Shown: positions 18,361-27,579, counted from the stretch's first letter. The stretch is DNA of 64,000 bases from Acidihalobacter_A sp037381185 (GCF_037381185.1 NZ_JARRQY010000002.1:42042-106041), one strand, 5' to 3'. Made by a program: numbers and translations. Notes: a model not told the origin generated them from the letters alone.

Positions 18361-19355
18361 GCGGCGAGACTTCCGTTGTCGGAACGGTGCAGGAAAGCCG
18401 ACAGCAGGCGTCGTTGGGCTATGGTGCCTTCGGCCGAAAGAATTCTTGCGCGCCATTCGCGGGCGTCGTCGCGGTCGCGGGCGAGTTGGTCCTTGAGGTA
18501 CCAGTCGATGTGTTTGCGGGCGACGCGGTAGCCGCGCGCCTCGCCGTAAAAGGCGTGCAGGTCGTCCAAATGTCCCAGCATGATAGTCTCGATCTCGTCC
18601 GAGTCCGGCGGCGCCAGCATCTCGCCGGTGGCGAGATAGTGGGCGATCTCGCGAAAGATCCAGGGGCGTCCCTGCGCGGCGCGGCCGATCATCACCGCAT
18701 CGGCGCCGGTGGCGCGTAGTACGCGGGCGGCGCTCTCGGGCCCGTCGATGTCGCCGTTGGCGACGACCGGTATGCCGACCGCCTGCTTGACCGCGCGCAC
18801 GGTCTCGAACTCGGCTTCACCGCGAAAGCCGCAGGCGCGGGTGCGGCCGTGCACGGCAAGTGCCTGAATGCCCGTCGCCTCGGCGAGTCTGGCGATACTT
18901 ACGGCATTGCGTGTTTCCGGGCACCAGCCGGTTCTGATCTTGAGCGTGACGGGCACGTCGACGGCCATGACCACGGCCTCGAGAATGCGCCTCACCAGCT
19001 TCTCGTCGCGCAGCAGCGCCGATCCCGCGGCCTTGCTGCAGACTTTCTTGGCGGGGCAGCCCATGTTGATGTCGATGATCTGGGCGCCTTCGTCGACGTT
19101 GCGGCGCGCGGCCTCGGCGAGCATCTGCGGATCGGCGCCGGCAATCTGCACGCTGCGCGGATCGGGCTCGCCGGCGTGGTCGAGGCGCAGACGGGTCTTG
19201 TCGCTGGCTTGCAACTCGGGGCGGGCGGTAACCATCTCCGACACGGCGAGGCCGGCACCCAGGCGTCGGCAAAGCGTCCGAAAGGGACGATCCGTGACGC
19301 CCGCCATGGGCGCGAGTATCAGCGGCGTACCGAGCGGGAAAGAGCCTATATGCAT
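18357..19355 (-). CDS. dusB: tRNA-dihydrouridine synthase DusB
   Basis: 332 residues from the ATG at 19355, matching the usual DusB start (MHIGSF...). APMAGVTDRPFRTL and the catalytic Cys in INMGCPAKKVCSKAAGS identify an FMN-dependent enzyme that reduces uridine to dihydrouridine in tRNA. VANGDIDG and MIGRAAQGRPW are also family motifs. First gene of the dusB-fis pair. A 96-base gap separates it from the DUF3426 gene upstream; no clear ribosome site is visible. Confidence 0.96.
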   Translation of the reverse strand: MHIGSFPLGTPLILAPMAGVTDRPFRTLCRRLGAGLAVSEMVTARPELQASDKTRLRLDHAGEPDPRSVQIAGADPQMLAEAARRNVDEGAQIIDINMGCPAKKVCSKAAGSALLRDEKLVRRILEAVVMAVDVPVTLKIRTGWCPETRNAVSIARLAEATGIQALAVHGRTRACGFRGEAEFETVRAVKQAVGIPVVANGDIDGPESAARVLRATGADAVMIGRAAQGRPWIFREIAHYLATGEMLAPPDSDEIETIMLGHLDDLHAFYGEARGYRVARKHIDWYLKDQLARDRDDAREWRARILSAEGTIAQRRLLSAFLHRSDNGSLAA

Positions 19356-19451
19356 TTTATGTGTGGATGTTTTATGCCCGTGGCGGGACAAAACGATAGT
19401 CGCTAGGCGGGTGGGTGTAAAGCGCCCTCCCGCCTGAAATCACCAGGAGCG

Positions 19452-20198
19452 TCAGCGGAAACTGAACTCGTAGGCCAGGGCCTGCTGGCCGGGATCGTCC
19501 ACCGAAAAACTGATGTGCAGCGGTTTGCCGACCGGCATCAGACCGTGCGGGTCGACGCCCTTTGGAAGATACTGCGTCGGCTTGAAACGGCCCAGCGCGA
19601 CGGTCTGTCCATCCAGGTTGGAAAAGCTGATCTGCAGCATCGGGTAAGGCTGCGGGAACGGCGCGTTGTTGATCATCGTCGCCGTGACCATGAGCGCATG
19701 CGGGATGTTCGGGTGCGTGAACACGTTGCGGCTGCTCAGCTCGATGGCGGCAAGGTCGCGTTGCGGCGGGAGTTCGCAGCCCGTCACGCGGCAGAGTTGA
19801 GCCAGAACTGGACGCAGTTCGGGATAACGGGCGAACTGATCGCGTTGGCTGAGCAGATACTGCAGGCCGAGCAGCGCGATCAGTACGAGGATGGCGGCGC
19901 TCCACAGCAGGGTACTGGATCGCCCGCCGAGTCGTCGTTTCGGACGCTGGGATTCTGGCGGCGATTCCTGAGGGACTGTGGGTTCGCCGAGGTCGAAAGT
20001 TGCCTGGTCCGTATCGGCGAATAGTTCATGCGTATTGTGCTCGGGCGCTTGCGGCGTCTGTTCCTCGGGGGAACTCAGCGTTTCGCCGGCTTCGAAAATG
20101 TGTCCGCATTCACCGCAGCGCACCCAACCCTCCGCGGCCTCGAGTTGGGCCTTGGTGATGCGGAACAGGGCTTGGCAATGGGGACACTCGACGTACAT
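19452..20198 (-). CDS. Zinc-ribbon, membrane, DUF3426-type protein
   Basis: A 248-residue protein. It opens with a small zinc ribbon (CPHCQ at residues 5-9 and CGECG near 28-32), followed by an acidic linker. One membrane segment follows (about 98-114, LWSAAILVLIALLGLQYLL), and then a C-terminal domain of about 120 residues resembling DUF3426. The order of parts suggests the zinc ribbon is cytoplasmic and the C-terminus periplasmic. Function is unknown. Located between prmA and dusB, a common gammaproteobacterial arrangement. Confidence 0.85.
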   Translation of the reverse strand: MYVECPHCQALFRITKAQLEAAEGWVRCGECGHIFEAGETLSSPEEQTPQAPEHNTHELFADTDQATFDLGEPTVPQESPPESQRPKRRLGGRSSTLLWSAAILVLIALLGLQYLLSQRDQFARYPELRPVLAQLCRVTGCELPPQRDLAAIELSSRNVFTHPNIPHALMVTATMINNAPFPQPYPMLQISFSNLDGQTVALGRFKPTQYLPKGVDPHGLMPVGKPLHISFSVDDPGQQALAYEFSFR

Positions 20199-20324
20199 GG
20201 AATTGAGTCTATCATCAGGCGATTGCGTCTCGGCGGATGAGTTTAGCCGAGCTTGGGTCGTAATGACGTTAGTTCCGTTCGCTGCTTTTCAATACTGCCG
20301 AGTGGTTCGTTTCGTTTGGCCTGG

Positions 20325-21212
20325 TCAGCCGGTCTGAGCGCTGCGCTGACCTGCGAGGCGCACCCAGCCTTCGCGAACCGCATCGGCTTCCCAGTGGTCG
20401 ATGTAAGCGGCATAGGCTTCATGTACCGCATCGGCCTGCTCGGCCAGAATTCCGGACAGGACCAGCCGGCCATGCGGCTTGAGGTGCTCGCACAGCAAAG
20501 GCGCGAGTTCGACCAGCGGTCCGGACAATATGTTGGCGATCACCAGGTCCGCTTCGAGCGGCGGCAGCCCCGTGGGTTCGACGGCGTAAAGATTGCCGGC
20601 GCCGATGCCGTTGCGCTCGGCGTTGGCCTCGGTGGCGACCAGTGCCTGGGGATCGATGTCGACGGCCCAGGCGTGGCGGGCGTCGAGCTTGAGGGCCGCC
20701 AGGCTGAGGATTCCCGAGCCGCAACCGTAATCGAGCACCAGCGCGCCGGAGGGAGGATTGGCGTCCAGCCATTCCAGGCACAATGCGGTGGTCGGATGGG
20801 TGCCGGTGCCGAAGGCCAGTCCCGGATCGAGGACGAGATTGACGGCGTCAGCCTCGGGCGGTTCCTGCCAACTGGGACAGATCCATAAGCGACGGCCGAA
20901 GCGCAGCGGCTGGAAGTCGTCCATCCATGCACGCTCCCAGTCCTGGTCCTCTACGGTTTCCACGCGTGGCGCCGCCAGACCGAATTCGGCGGCCAGCGCC
21001 GCGCCCAGCGGCGCCGGCTCCGCGTCCTGCGGGAACAGCGCGGTCAGGATGTTTTCCGGCCACAGAGGCGTTTCGCCGGGGGCGGGCTCCAGCACCGGCA
21101 CGTCGCCGGCGTCGCTGACCGTCACGGACAGGGCGCCGGCCTCGAGCAGGCGCGCCTCGACGGCCTCGACCTGCTCGCGCGTGGTGGTCAGGATCAGGTT
21201 CTGCCAGGGCAT
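20325..21212 (-). CDS. prmA: Ribosomal protein L11 methyltransferase
   Basis: 295 residues from the ATG at 21212 (MPWQNL...), the usual PrmA start; the upstream in-frame ATG at 21269 lies inside the accC 3' end. The SAM-binding motif is VLDYGCGSGILSLAAL and the catalytic-region motif NILSGPL follows. FGTGTHPTT is a family signature. PrmA trimethylates ribosomal protein L11. It starts 13 bases after accC, as in many gammaproteobacteria, and is probably in the same operon. Confidence 0.96.
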   Translation of the reverse strand: MPWQNLILTTTREQVEAVEARLLEAGALSVTVSDAGDVPVLEPAPGETPLWPENILTALFPQDAEPAPLGAALAAEFGLAAPRVETVEDQDWERAWMDDFQPLRFGRRLWICPSWQEPPEADAVNLVLDPGLAFGTGTHPTTALCLEWLDANPPSGALVLDYGCGSGILSLAALKLDARHAWAVDIDPQALVATEANAERNGIGAGNLYAVEPTGLPPLEADLVIANILSGPLVELAPLLCEHLKPHGRLVLSGILAEQADAVHEAYAAYIDHWEADAVREGWVRLAGQRSAQTG

Positions 21213-21225
21213 CCGCGGTCTGGGC

Positions 21226-22566
21226 TCAGAGCCCGAGCTTCTTTTCGAGATAGTGGATGTTGGTGCCACCCTCGATGAAGGCGGTGTCGCTCAGGATATT
21301 CTGGTGCAGTTCGATGTTGGTCTTGATGCCGTCGACCACGATTTCCTGCAGCGCGCCGCGCATGCGCGCCAGCGCCGAGGCGCGGTCCTCGCCATGGGCG
21401 ATGAGCTTGCCGATCAGAGAGTCGTAGTAGGGCGGCACGCGGTAGCCGTTGTAGATGTGCGAGTCGACGCGGATGCCGGGGCCGCCGGGGGCGTGGTACT
21501 GCGTGATGGTGCCCGGTGAGGGGATGAAGCTGTGCGGGTCTTCGGCGTTGATGCGGCATTCGATGGCGTGGCCACGCAGGACGATGTCGTCCTGCGTGAA
21601 GGGCAGTTCCTCGCCGCTGGCTATCAGCAGTTGCTGCTTGACGATGTCGATGCCGGTGACCATTTCAGTGACCGGGTGTTCGACCTGCACGCGCGTGTTC
21701 ATCTCGATGAAGTAGAACTCGCCGTTCTCGTACAGGAACTCGAAGGTACCGGCGCCGCGGTAGCCGATCGAGCGGCACGCCTCGGTCAGGCGGGCGCCGA
21801 GGCGCTCGCGCTGCTCGATGCTGATACCGGGCGCCGGGGCTTCCTCGACGACCTTCTGGTGGCGGCGCTGCATGGAACAGTCGCGCTCGCCGAGATGTAT
21901 CGCGTTGCCGTGAGTGTCGGCCAGGATCTGGAACTCGATGTGGCGCGGCGAGCCGAGGAATTTCTCCATGTATACCGTGCCGTCGCCGAATGCGGACTTG
22001 GCCTCGGTGCGGGTCATGGCGACCGCGTTGAGCAGGCTGCCCTCGCTGTGCACCACACGCATGCCGCGCCCGCCGCCGCCGGCAGCGGCCTTGATGATCA
22101 CCGGAAAGCCGATGTCGCGCGCCAGCCGCAGGGTTTCGTCGGGGTCGTCGCCGATCGGACCCTCTGAACCGGGTACGCAAGGCACGCCGGCGGCGATCAT
22201 GGCGCGCTTGGCCGAGACCTTGTCGCCCATCAGGCGGATGGTTTCGGCCTTGGGGCCGATGAAGGTGAAGCCGCTGGATTCAACGCGTTCGGCGAAATCG
22301 GCGTTCTCGGCCAGGAAGCCATAGCCGGGATGGACTCCTGTGGCGTCCGTCACCTCTGCCGCGCTGATGATTGCTGGAACGTTGAGGTAGCTGTCCGTGG
22401 AGGATGCGGGGCCGATGCACACCGACTCGTCGGCCAGGCGCACATGCTTGAGGTCGCGGTCAGGTTCGGAGTGGACGGCTACCGTTTTGATGCCGAGTTC
22501 GCGGCAGGCGCGCATGATGCGCAGCGCGATCTCGCCGCGGTTTGCGATAAGGACTTTATCCAGCAT
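21226..22566 (-). CDS. accC: Acetyl-CoA carboxylase biotin carboxylase subunit
   Basis: 446 residues, normal length for AccC. It starts MLDKVLIANRGEIALRIMRA, has the glycine-rich ATP loop KAAAGGGGRGMRVV and the biotin carboxylase signature EMNTRVQVEHPVTE. It carboxylates the biotin on AccB, the first committed step of fatty acid synthesis. It follows accB by 6 bases and precedes prmA. Confidence 0.98.
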   Translation of the reverse strand: MLDKVLIANRGEIALRIMRACRELGIKTVAVHSEPDRDLKHVRLADESVCIGPASSTDSYLNVPAIISAAEVTDATGVHPGYGFLAENADFAERVESSGFTFIGPKAETIRLMGDKVSAKRAMIAAGVPCVPGSEGPIGDDPDETLRLARDIGFPVIIKAAAGGGGRGMRVVHSEGSLLNAVAMTRTEAKSAFGDGTVYMEKFLGSPRHIEFQILADTHGNAIHLGERDCSMQRRHQKVVEEAPAPGISIEQRERLGARLTEACRSIGYRGAGTFEFLYENGEFYFIEMNTRVQVEHPVTEMVTGIDIVKQQLLIASGEELPFTQDDIVLRGHAIECRINAEDPHSFIPSPGTITQYHAPGGPGIRVDSHIYNGYRVPPYYDSLIGKLIAHGEDRASALARMRGALQEIVVDGIKTNIELHQNILSDTAFIEGGTNIHYLEKKLGL

Positions 22567-22572
22567 ACGGCA

Positions 22573-23022
22573 TCACTCGATGACGAACAGCGGTTCGCCG
22601 TATTCCACGGGCTGGCCGTTTTCCACCAGGATGGCCTTGACCACGCCGGCGCGGTCGGCCTCGATCTGATTGAGCATCTTCATGGCTTCGATGATGCACA
22701 GTGTGTCGCCTTCGCTGACGGACTGGCCGACCTCGACGAACGGCTTGGCACCCGGAGAGGAGGCGCAGTAGAACGTGCCGACCATGGGCGAGGTCACTCG
22801 GTGGCCGTCGGGAACACTGTCGGCCGGTTTCTCGTCGGTGGCAGCAGCGGGCGGCGGAGCGGCGGCCGGGGCCGGGGCGGGCGCGGGCGCGTAGACGGCC
22901 GGGGCGGGGGTGGAGCTGGCGCGGCTGATGCGCACGGACTCCTCGCCTTCCTTGATTTCGATTTCGGCGATGCCGGAGGATTCAAGCAGCTCGATCAGCT
23001 TCTTGACCTTGCGAATATCCAT
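22573..23022 (-). CDS. accB: Biotin carboxyl carrier protein of acetyl-CoA carboxylase
   Basis: 149 residues from the ATG at 23022; the longer frame upstream is an overlap with aroQ. The protein has an N-terminal helix (MDIRKVKKLIELLE), a long Ala/Pro-rich linker (about residues 37-70) and the biotinyl domain with the biotin-accepting Lys in EAMKM. It carries CO2 between AccC and the carboxyltransferase in fatty acid synthesis. The stop of aroQ is just before it (23025), so aroQ-accB-accC is a tight operon. Confidence 0.97.
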   Translation of the reverse strand: MDIRKVKKLIELLESSGIAEIEIKEGEESVRISRASSTPAPAVYAPAPAPAPAAAPPPAAATDEKPADSVPDGHRVTSPMVGTFYCASSPGAKPFVEVGQSVSEGDTLCIIEAMKMLNQIEADRAGVVKAILVENGQPVEYGEPLFVIE

Positions 23023-23024
23023 AT

Positions 23025-23483
23025 TCAGACCTCGATGGGACCGGGGCGGGCGATGGCCTGGGCGGCGGCATCCAGAGCCAGCCGGTAGCCAAGCGCGCCG
23101 AGTCCGATGATGACGCCATGCGCTACGTCCGACAGATAGGAATGGTGTCGGAAGGGTTCGCGTGCGTGGATGTTGGACATGTGTATTTCGACGAAGGAAA
23201 TTTTGACCGCCAGCAGCGCATCGCGCAAAGCGATGCTGGTGTGCGTGTAGGCGCCGGGATTGATGACGATGAAATCGACGTTCTCCCGACCCGCCTGATG
23301 TATGCGGTTGATCAGTTCGCCTTCGACGTTGGATTGGAAGCACACGAGTTCCAGGCCCAGCTCGAGTGCCCGGTGACGGCAGTCACCTTCCATCTGTGCC
23401 AGCGTTGCGGAGCCGTAGCGTGCGGGTTCCCGCGTGCCGAGCAGGTTGAGGTTGGGGCCGTTTATGAGTAGGACTTTGGGCAT
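23025..23483 (-). CDS. aroQ: 3-dehydroquinate dehydratase, type II
   Basis: 152 residues, normal length. The start LLINGPNLNLLGTRE is the type II signature and VEIHMSNIHAREPFRHHS contains conserved substrate-binding residues. The enzyme dehydrates 3-dehydroquinate to 3-dehydroshikimate in the shikimate pathway. The gene is 2 bases from accB, a pairing common in gammaproteobacteria. The region upstream (23484 onwards) is noncoding and repeat-bearing. Confidence 0.97.
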   Translation of the reverse strand: MPKVLLINGPNLNLLGTREPARYGSATLAQMEGDCRHRALELGLELVCFQSNVEGELINRIHQAGRENVDFIVINPGAYTHTSIALRDALLAVKISFVEIHMSNIHAREPFRHHSYLSDVAHGVIIGLGALGYRLALDAAAQAIARPGPIEV

Positions 23484-23637
23484 TGGAATACGCGTGGTCG
23501 CGACCGGGATCGCGAATGCGCGGAGTTTGCCGAACGTTGGGCATCTTGTCTAGTTCTCGGCGTAATTGCCGACGTTGTCCGGAAAATGCTGCCGTTTGTC
23601 GTGTCTTGGTTGATTTCTTTTGGGGCGGATTGGAGGG

Positions 23638-23694
23638 GCGAAAGAAAGGCACCCGAAGGCCTTGTCCCTGACGGGCAAACCTCGAGCGCACACC
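23638..23694 (+). repeat. Partial copy of dispersed repeat
   Basis: The segment beginning GCGAAAGAAAGGCACCCG and running through CTTGTCCCT and GGGCAAACCTCG resembles the tail of the repeat read leftward at 23941-23993, with several differences. The two face each other in inverted orientation. Confidence 0.5.
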
Positions 23695-23940
23695 CCCTCG
23701 CGGGGCACCGCAGGCACTTGCCATCCTGGCAAAGCCTGCTCGGGCGGCATCCCTGCCGCTCGACCCCGCGCCGGGGCGTACGCTCGAGGCAAGGCCGCAC
23801 GGGAAACGGGGAGTCAACACAGAACGCACCCTAGGCCGCTGAGTTACGAGTCAGCCAATGTAGAACGATTTCGCTTCGGACTCGCCCGGTTTTGACGTTC
23901 GCCCTCCCTGATCGCTTGCCTCACGGGCCCTGTTCAGGGG

Positions 23941-24104
23941 CACGTTCGCGAGGTTGCCCGAGGGACAAGCGATCCCGGGGGCGTTTCTTTCGCCGGTTTC
24001 TTTGCGCATTTCAAAGAAAAAATCGCCGGGAGTGATTTTTCGCCCCAGCCCCGAAAGGGCGAGGCGCAGAGATGCTCCGAACAAATCGGCTCGGGCGCGT
24101 CACC
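23941..24104 (-). repeat. Dispersed intergenic repeat, copy A
   Basis: Bases 24104 down to 23981 match the plus-strand stretch 63802-63924 at about nine bases in ten. Shared blocks include GAGCCGATTTGTTCG, TTCGGGGCTG and GCAAAGAAACCGGCGAAAG. The tail (23980-23941) is shared only with the partial copy at 23638. The reading frame FFFE...KETGERNAP stays open in this copy, but composition suggests noncoding repeat DNA. Confidence 0.75.
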
Positions 24105-24333
24105 GAGTCAGAGCGAAATCACCGGTCGCTGATTCGCGTCCGAAACAGATCGCCCGGGCCAACGAGTACGCAGCCCTTACTCACACAACATCAAAACCAC
24201 AAGTGCTGATCCACGTCCGAAACGGACCTTAAGCGCAGAACAATGCACGGTTCCAGCACGGTCGCTAACGAGAAACAGCAAACCCCGAAGCGCATTCGCA
24301 ACGAACCCGGATAGGTACCGCGACAGCCAAGAT

Positions 24334-26583
24334 TCAACGCGCCTGTTCGATCTTTTTCAGAAAATTTCCCGCGGGCATATATCCGACCACGCGCAGATTC
24401 CGTTCTTCACGCCCATTGCCGCCAAAAAAGATGATGCCGGGAGGTCCGAACAGACCGAAGCGCTTCAGCAGAGCCTGGTCGGCGGCATCGTTGGCGGTGA
24501 CGTCCGCCTGTAGCAGGACGAAATTCGACAACGCTTTCTGCACCGCTGGGTCGGAGAAGGTGTATTCCTCCATCTCCTTGCAGGAGACGCACCAGTCGGC
24601 ATAGAAGTCGAGCATGACCGGACGGCCGTTGGCGGCGGCTAGGGCCTGCTCCAGTCCCTGCACGCCTTTTATGCGCTTGAACAGAAGTGCATGGACCGCT
24701 GTGGCGGGTTCCGATCCGCCGGCGCCGCCGAACACGCTCTTGAGCGGTGTGAGCAGGCCGCCGCCACCGGCCGCGACGCCGATCAGCACCAGGCTGCCCC
24801 AGAGCAACAGGACGAAGCCCGTGCTCTTCCACAGCTTCTGCCAGCCTGAACCGCCGGCGGATTCCAGAGCGCCGAGGTAGATGCCGGAGGCGATCAGCAA
24901 CAGCGCGCTGAGTGCGGCGGTGGTCCAGGCGGGTAGGAAACGCGACAGCATCCAAATCGCTACGGCGAGCAGCAGTACGCCGAATACCGCCTTGATTGCG
25001 TCCATCCAGGCGCCGGCGCGCGGCAGCAGCTTGCCCCCGGCCGTGCCGATGAGCAGTAGCGGCGCGCCCATGCCGAGGCTGAGGCTGAACAGGCTCAGCC
25101 CGCCAAGCACGGCGTCGCCGGTGTTGGCGATGACCAGCAGTGCTGCGACTAGCGGCGCGGTGACGCAGGGGCCGACGATCAGAGCTGAGAGAAACCCCAT
25201 GATGGCGACGCCGAACAGCGTGCCGCCCTGTTGGCGGTTGCTGATTTCGGTCAGCCGGCTCTGGACGAAATTCGGCATCTGCAGTTCATAGAAGCCGAAC
25301 ATGGACAGCGACAGCAGAACGAAGATCACGGCGAACGCCGACAGCACCCACGGGTTCTGGAACCAGGTCTGGACGCTGGCGCCGGTGAGGCCGACGATGA
25401 CGCCGGCCACGGTGTAGGTGAGCGCCATGGCCAGCACGTAGACCAGCGAGAGCACGAAGGCGCGTCCGGTCGAAGGCGTTTCCTTCTGGCCGACGATGAT
25501 GCCCGAGAGGATCGGAATCATCGGGAACACGCAGGGCGTGAACGCCAGACCGAGTCCGATGAGGAAGAACAGGCCGAGGCTCATCCAGAGCGGCTTGTCG
25601 AGGAGAAAGCGGGCGAGGCGGTCCTGTTCGCTGCCGCTGGCGATGTTGTCCTGCGCCGTATTGGGGCTGGTTGCAGTGCTCGTGGATGCGGCTGCCGGAG
25701 GTGTTGCTGCGTCGGCGGCACTGCCGACGGCCGGCAGGGTGAAAGCGATGCGTTTGGTGATGGGCGGATAGCAGATGCCCTTGTCGGCGCAGCCCTGATA
25801 GCGCACGACCAGCGTACCGCTGCCGGAACTCCCCGCGGTGCGCGTGATGGGAACGGTGACATCGATCGGTTCGGCGTAGACGACTTGCCGCCCCAGGAAG
25901 GCGTCGTCGACGACTTCGCCCTTGGGCATCTGGATTTTGCCGAGACTCAGGCCGGAGGCATTCTCTAGGCTGAATTTGATTTGGTCGCGATAGAGGTGGT
26001 AGCCGTGGGCGATGTCCCAGTGCGCGACCAGCCGGTTGGGGCCGGCAGTCTGCAGGTCAAGCTTGAAGGCCTGGCCGGGCGGCAGGAATTGGTTGTCCGC
26101 GGTGTCTCCAGTCAGTGCCGCGAGCGGGCTTTCCGAACTGCTTGCGGCCGTTTTCTGCTGCGGCAGGGTCACCTGCAGGGTCTGGGTGAACGGCGGATAG
26201 CAGATCGCGTTTTCCTTGCAGCCCTGTGCGGTGACCTTCAGCGTGACTTCGCGGGCGGAACCGATGACTGGCAGGCGTACGGTCAGGCCGTGGGTGAATA
26301 TCTCCACGCGCCCTAGAAACGGGTCGTCCTTGACCTTGCCGGGCGGGATTTTCGGCTTGCCGAGGGTGATGCCGGAGGTGTCGCTGGCGAAGGCGAACTT
26401 GTCGGCATACAGGTAGTAGCCGGGCGTGACGTTCCAGTGCACGGCAACCGTGTCGGCGTTCAGCGCCTGCGCGCTGGCGGGAAAGGCCTGTTCCGGCGGC
26501 AGGATGTCGCCGCCCGCGCTTTGTGCGGCATAAGCGGCGGGAGTGAGCAGCAGGGCAAGCAGTAGGGGTAGCAGGCGTGTCAT
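24334..26583 (-). CDS. dsbD: Thiol:disulfide interchange protein DsbD with two N-terminal alpha domains
   Basis: 749 residues, much longer than the roughly 565 of E. coli DsbD. After a signal peptide come two tandem periplasmic alpha domains (about residues 27-140 and 165-285). Each has its own Cys pair: GCKENAICYPP and GCADKGICYPP. The membrane core of about eight segments holds the other Cys pair (FTPCVFPM and GPCVTAPL). A thioredoxin-like gamma domain with DWCVSC ends the protein. DsbD carries electrons from cytoplasmic thioredoxin to periplasmic partners, including those for cytochrome c assembly. The ATG overlaps the cutA stop (ATGA). Confidence 0.95.
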   Translation of the reverse strand: MTRLLPLLLALLLTPAAYAAQSAGGDILPPEQAFPASAQALNADTVAVHWNVTPGYYLYADKFAFASDTSGITLGKPKIPPGKVKDDPFLGRVEIFTHGLTVRLPVIGSAREVTLKVTAQGCKENAICYPPFTQTLQVTLPQQKTAASSSESPLAALTGDTADNQFLPPGQAFKLDLQTAGPNRLVAHWDIAHGYHLYRDQIKFSLENASGLSLGKIQMPKGEVVDDAFLGRQVVYAEPIDVTVPITRTAGSSGSGTLVVRYQGCADKGICYPPITKRIAFTLPAVGSAADAATPPAAASTSTATSPNTAQDNIASGSEQDRLARFLLDKPLWMSLGLFFLIGLGLAFTPCVFPMIPILSGIIVGQKETPSTGRAFVLSLVYVLAMALTYTVAGVIVGLTGASVQTWFQNPWVLSAFAVIFVLLSLSMFGFYELQMPNFVQSRLTEISNRQQGGTLFGVAIMGFLSALIVGPCVTAPLVAALLVIANTGDAVLGGLSLFSLSLGMGAPLLLIGTAGGKLLPRAGAWMDAIKAVFGVLLLAVAIWMLSRFLPAWTTAALSALLLIASGIYLGALESAGGSGWQKLWKSTGFVLLLWGSLVLIGVAAGGGGLLTPLKSVFGGAGGSEPATAVHALLFKRIKGVQGLEQALAAANGRPVMLDFYADWCVSCKEMEEYTFSDPAVQKALSNFVLLQADVTANDAADQALLKRFGLFGPPGIIFFGGNGREERNLRVVGYMPAGNFLKKIEQAR

Positions 26584-26924
26584 GAGGTCGATTCGTCAAT
26601 CCACTGGAGATAGGCAGGCAGGCCGCCCACGATCGGCACGGCGATCAGTTCGGCCAGTTCGTAAGGGTGGGTCTTGGTGACGACGTCGCGCACGGCGTCG
26701 AAGCGCGCCGATGTGGTTTTGATGAATACCTGATGCTCTTCGCCGCTTTCCTCGCTGCCGTTCCACGTATATATGGAGGTCATCGGCGGGAGAATGTTGA
26801 TGCAGGCGGCTAGGCGTTGGTGCAGCAGTGAGCGCGCCAGTTCGCGTGCGCCTTCGGCATCGGGCCAGGTGGTGAGTACCAGCAGTGGACCGTCGTGCCG
26901 GCGTATTTCGTCGTCGTTCGTCAT
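26580..26924 (-). CDS. cutA: Divalent-cation tolerance protein CutA
   Basis: 114 residues from the ATG at 26924; an upstream TTG at 26939 is less likely. LAACINILPPMTSIYTWNG is the CutA signature and HPYELAELIAVPI the C-terminal one. CutA forms stable trimers and is linked to copper tolerance, though its role is still debated. It precedes dsbD with an ATGA overlap, a known pairing. Confidence 0.95.
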   Translation of the reverse strand: MTNDDEIRRHDGPLLVLTTWPDAEGARELARSLLHQRLAACINILPPMTSIYTWNGSEESGEEHQVFIKTTSARFDAVRDVVTKTHPYELAELIAVPIVGGLPAYLQWIDESTS

Positions 26925-27051
26925 AGATATTAGATGCAACGCCCGGGCAAATTATTTCGGTCGCCCTTGAAAGCGCGCCGAGTCGCCTCCAAGTCTACTC
27001 TCACATCGACGTTTCAACAGGATCCGCCACGTGCGGACGGCTATCGAAAGC

Positions 27052-27498
27052 ATGCCTGCATTGCCTTTATTCGCCCTGCTGTTGCTGGGCTTTCCGCTCC
27101 TGGAGCTGTACCTGCTGATCAAGGTCGGCACGCTGATCGGCGCCTTGCCGACGGTGATGCTGGTGGTCGGCACGGCGGTGCTGGGTCTGGTTCTGCTGCG
27201 CCGCCAGGGTTTGCAGAATTATCGCCGGATGCAGCAGTGCACCGCGCGCGGCGAGGTGCCGGCGCTGGAGATGATGGAAGGCATGGTGATGCTGGTTGGC
27301 GGCGTGATGCTGCTGGTGCCGGGGTTGATCAGCGACGTGGTCGGCTTGCTTTGCCTGTTCCCGCCGGTACGGCGCGCGATCGTGAGGCGTTGGCTGCGCC
27401 GGATCCAGGTGCATGTCTATGGCGGCGACGCTCAGTCGGGCGGGCGGGTCTACGATGCGGAATACCGCAATCTTCCTCCTGACGATCGCCGCCGTTGA
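27052..27498 (+). CDS. fxsA: FxsA family membrane protein
   Basis: 148 residues from the ATG at 27052, aligned with the usual FxsA start (LPxxAxxL...); the GTG at 27031 is rejected. It has about three to four hydrophobic segments and the LLRRQGLQNYRRM loop. FxsA in E. coli affects phage exclusion; the general function is unclear. It is divergent from cutA and lies upstream of groES, as in many gammaproteobacteria. The C-terminal half is short and polar (YRNLPPDDRRR). Confidence 0.88.
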   Translation: MPALPLFALLLLGFPLLELYLLIKVGTLIGALPTVMLVVGTAVLGLVLLRRQGLQNYRRMQQCTARGEVPALEMMEGMVMLVGGVMLLVPGLISDVVGLLCLFPPVRRAIVRRWLRRIQVHVYGGDAQSGGRVYDAEYRNLPPDDRRR

Positions 27499-27551
27499 GC
27501 AGCCCGGGCGGTGTGGGCATGTGAATGTTGAATAACGTTGGAACCGAGGCC

Positions 27552-27579
27552 TTGATTTTGAGTTGTTGGCCTCTATTAT
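27552..27579 (+). promoter_or_regulatory. Likely sigma70-type promoter of groESL
   Basis: TTGATT (27552-27557) and TATTAT (27574-27579) are spaced by 16 bases, about 80 bases before the groES start. The -10 box abuts the CIRCE operator, so a bound HrcA would block initiation. Confidence 0.6.

Larger units (their letters stand above)
23484..24333. other. 850-base noncoding gap with diverged inverted repeats
   Basis: No convincing gene. Short open frames on both strands are low-complexity Arg/Pro/Ala-rich translations. The stretch holds one repeat copy reading leftward (23941-24104) and a partial related copy reading rightward (23638-23694). GC-rich small inverted segments occur around 23685-23800. 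It should also contain promoters for aroQ, though no clear -35/-10 pair is visible. Confidence 0.7.

Noticed and set aside
23383..24232. Several small open frames between aroQ and dsbD
   Set aside because: Arg/Pro-rich translations overlapping on both strands within repeat DNA; no ribosome sites or recognisable domains.
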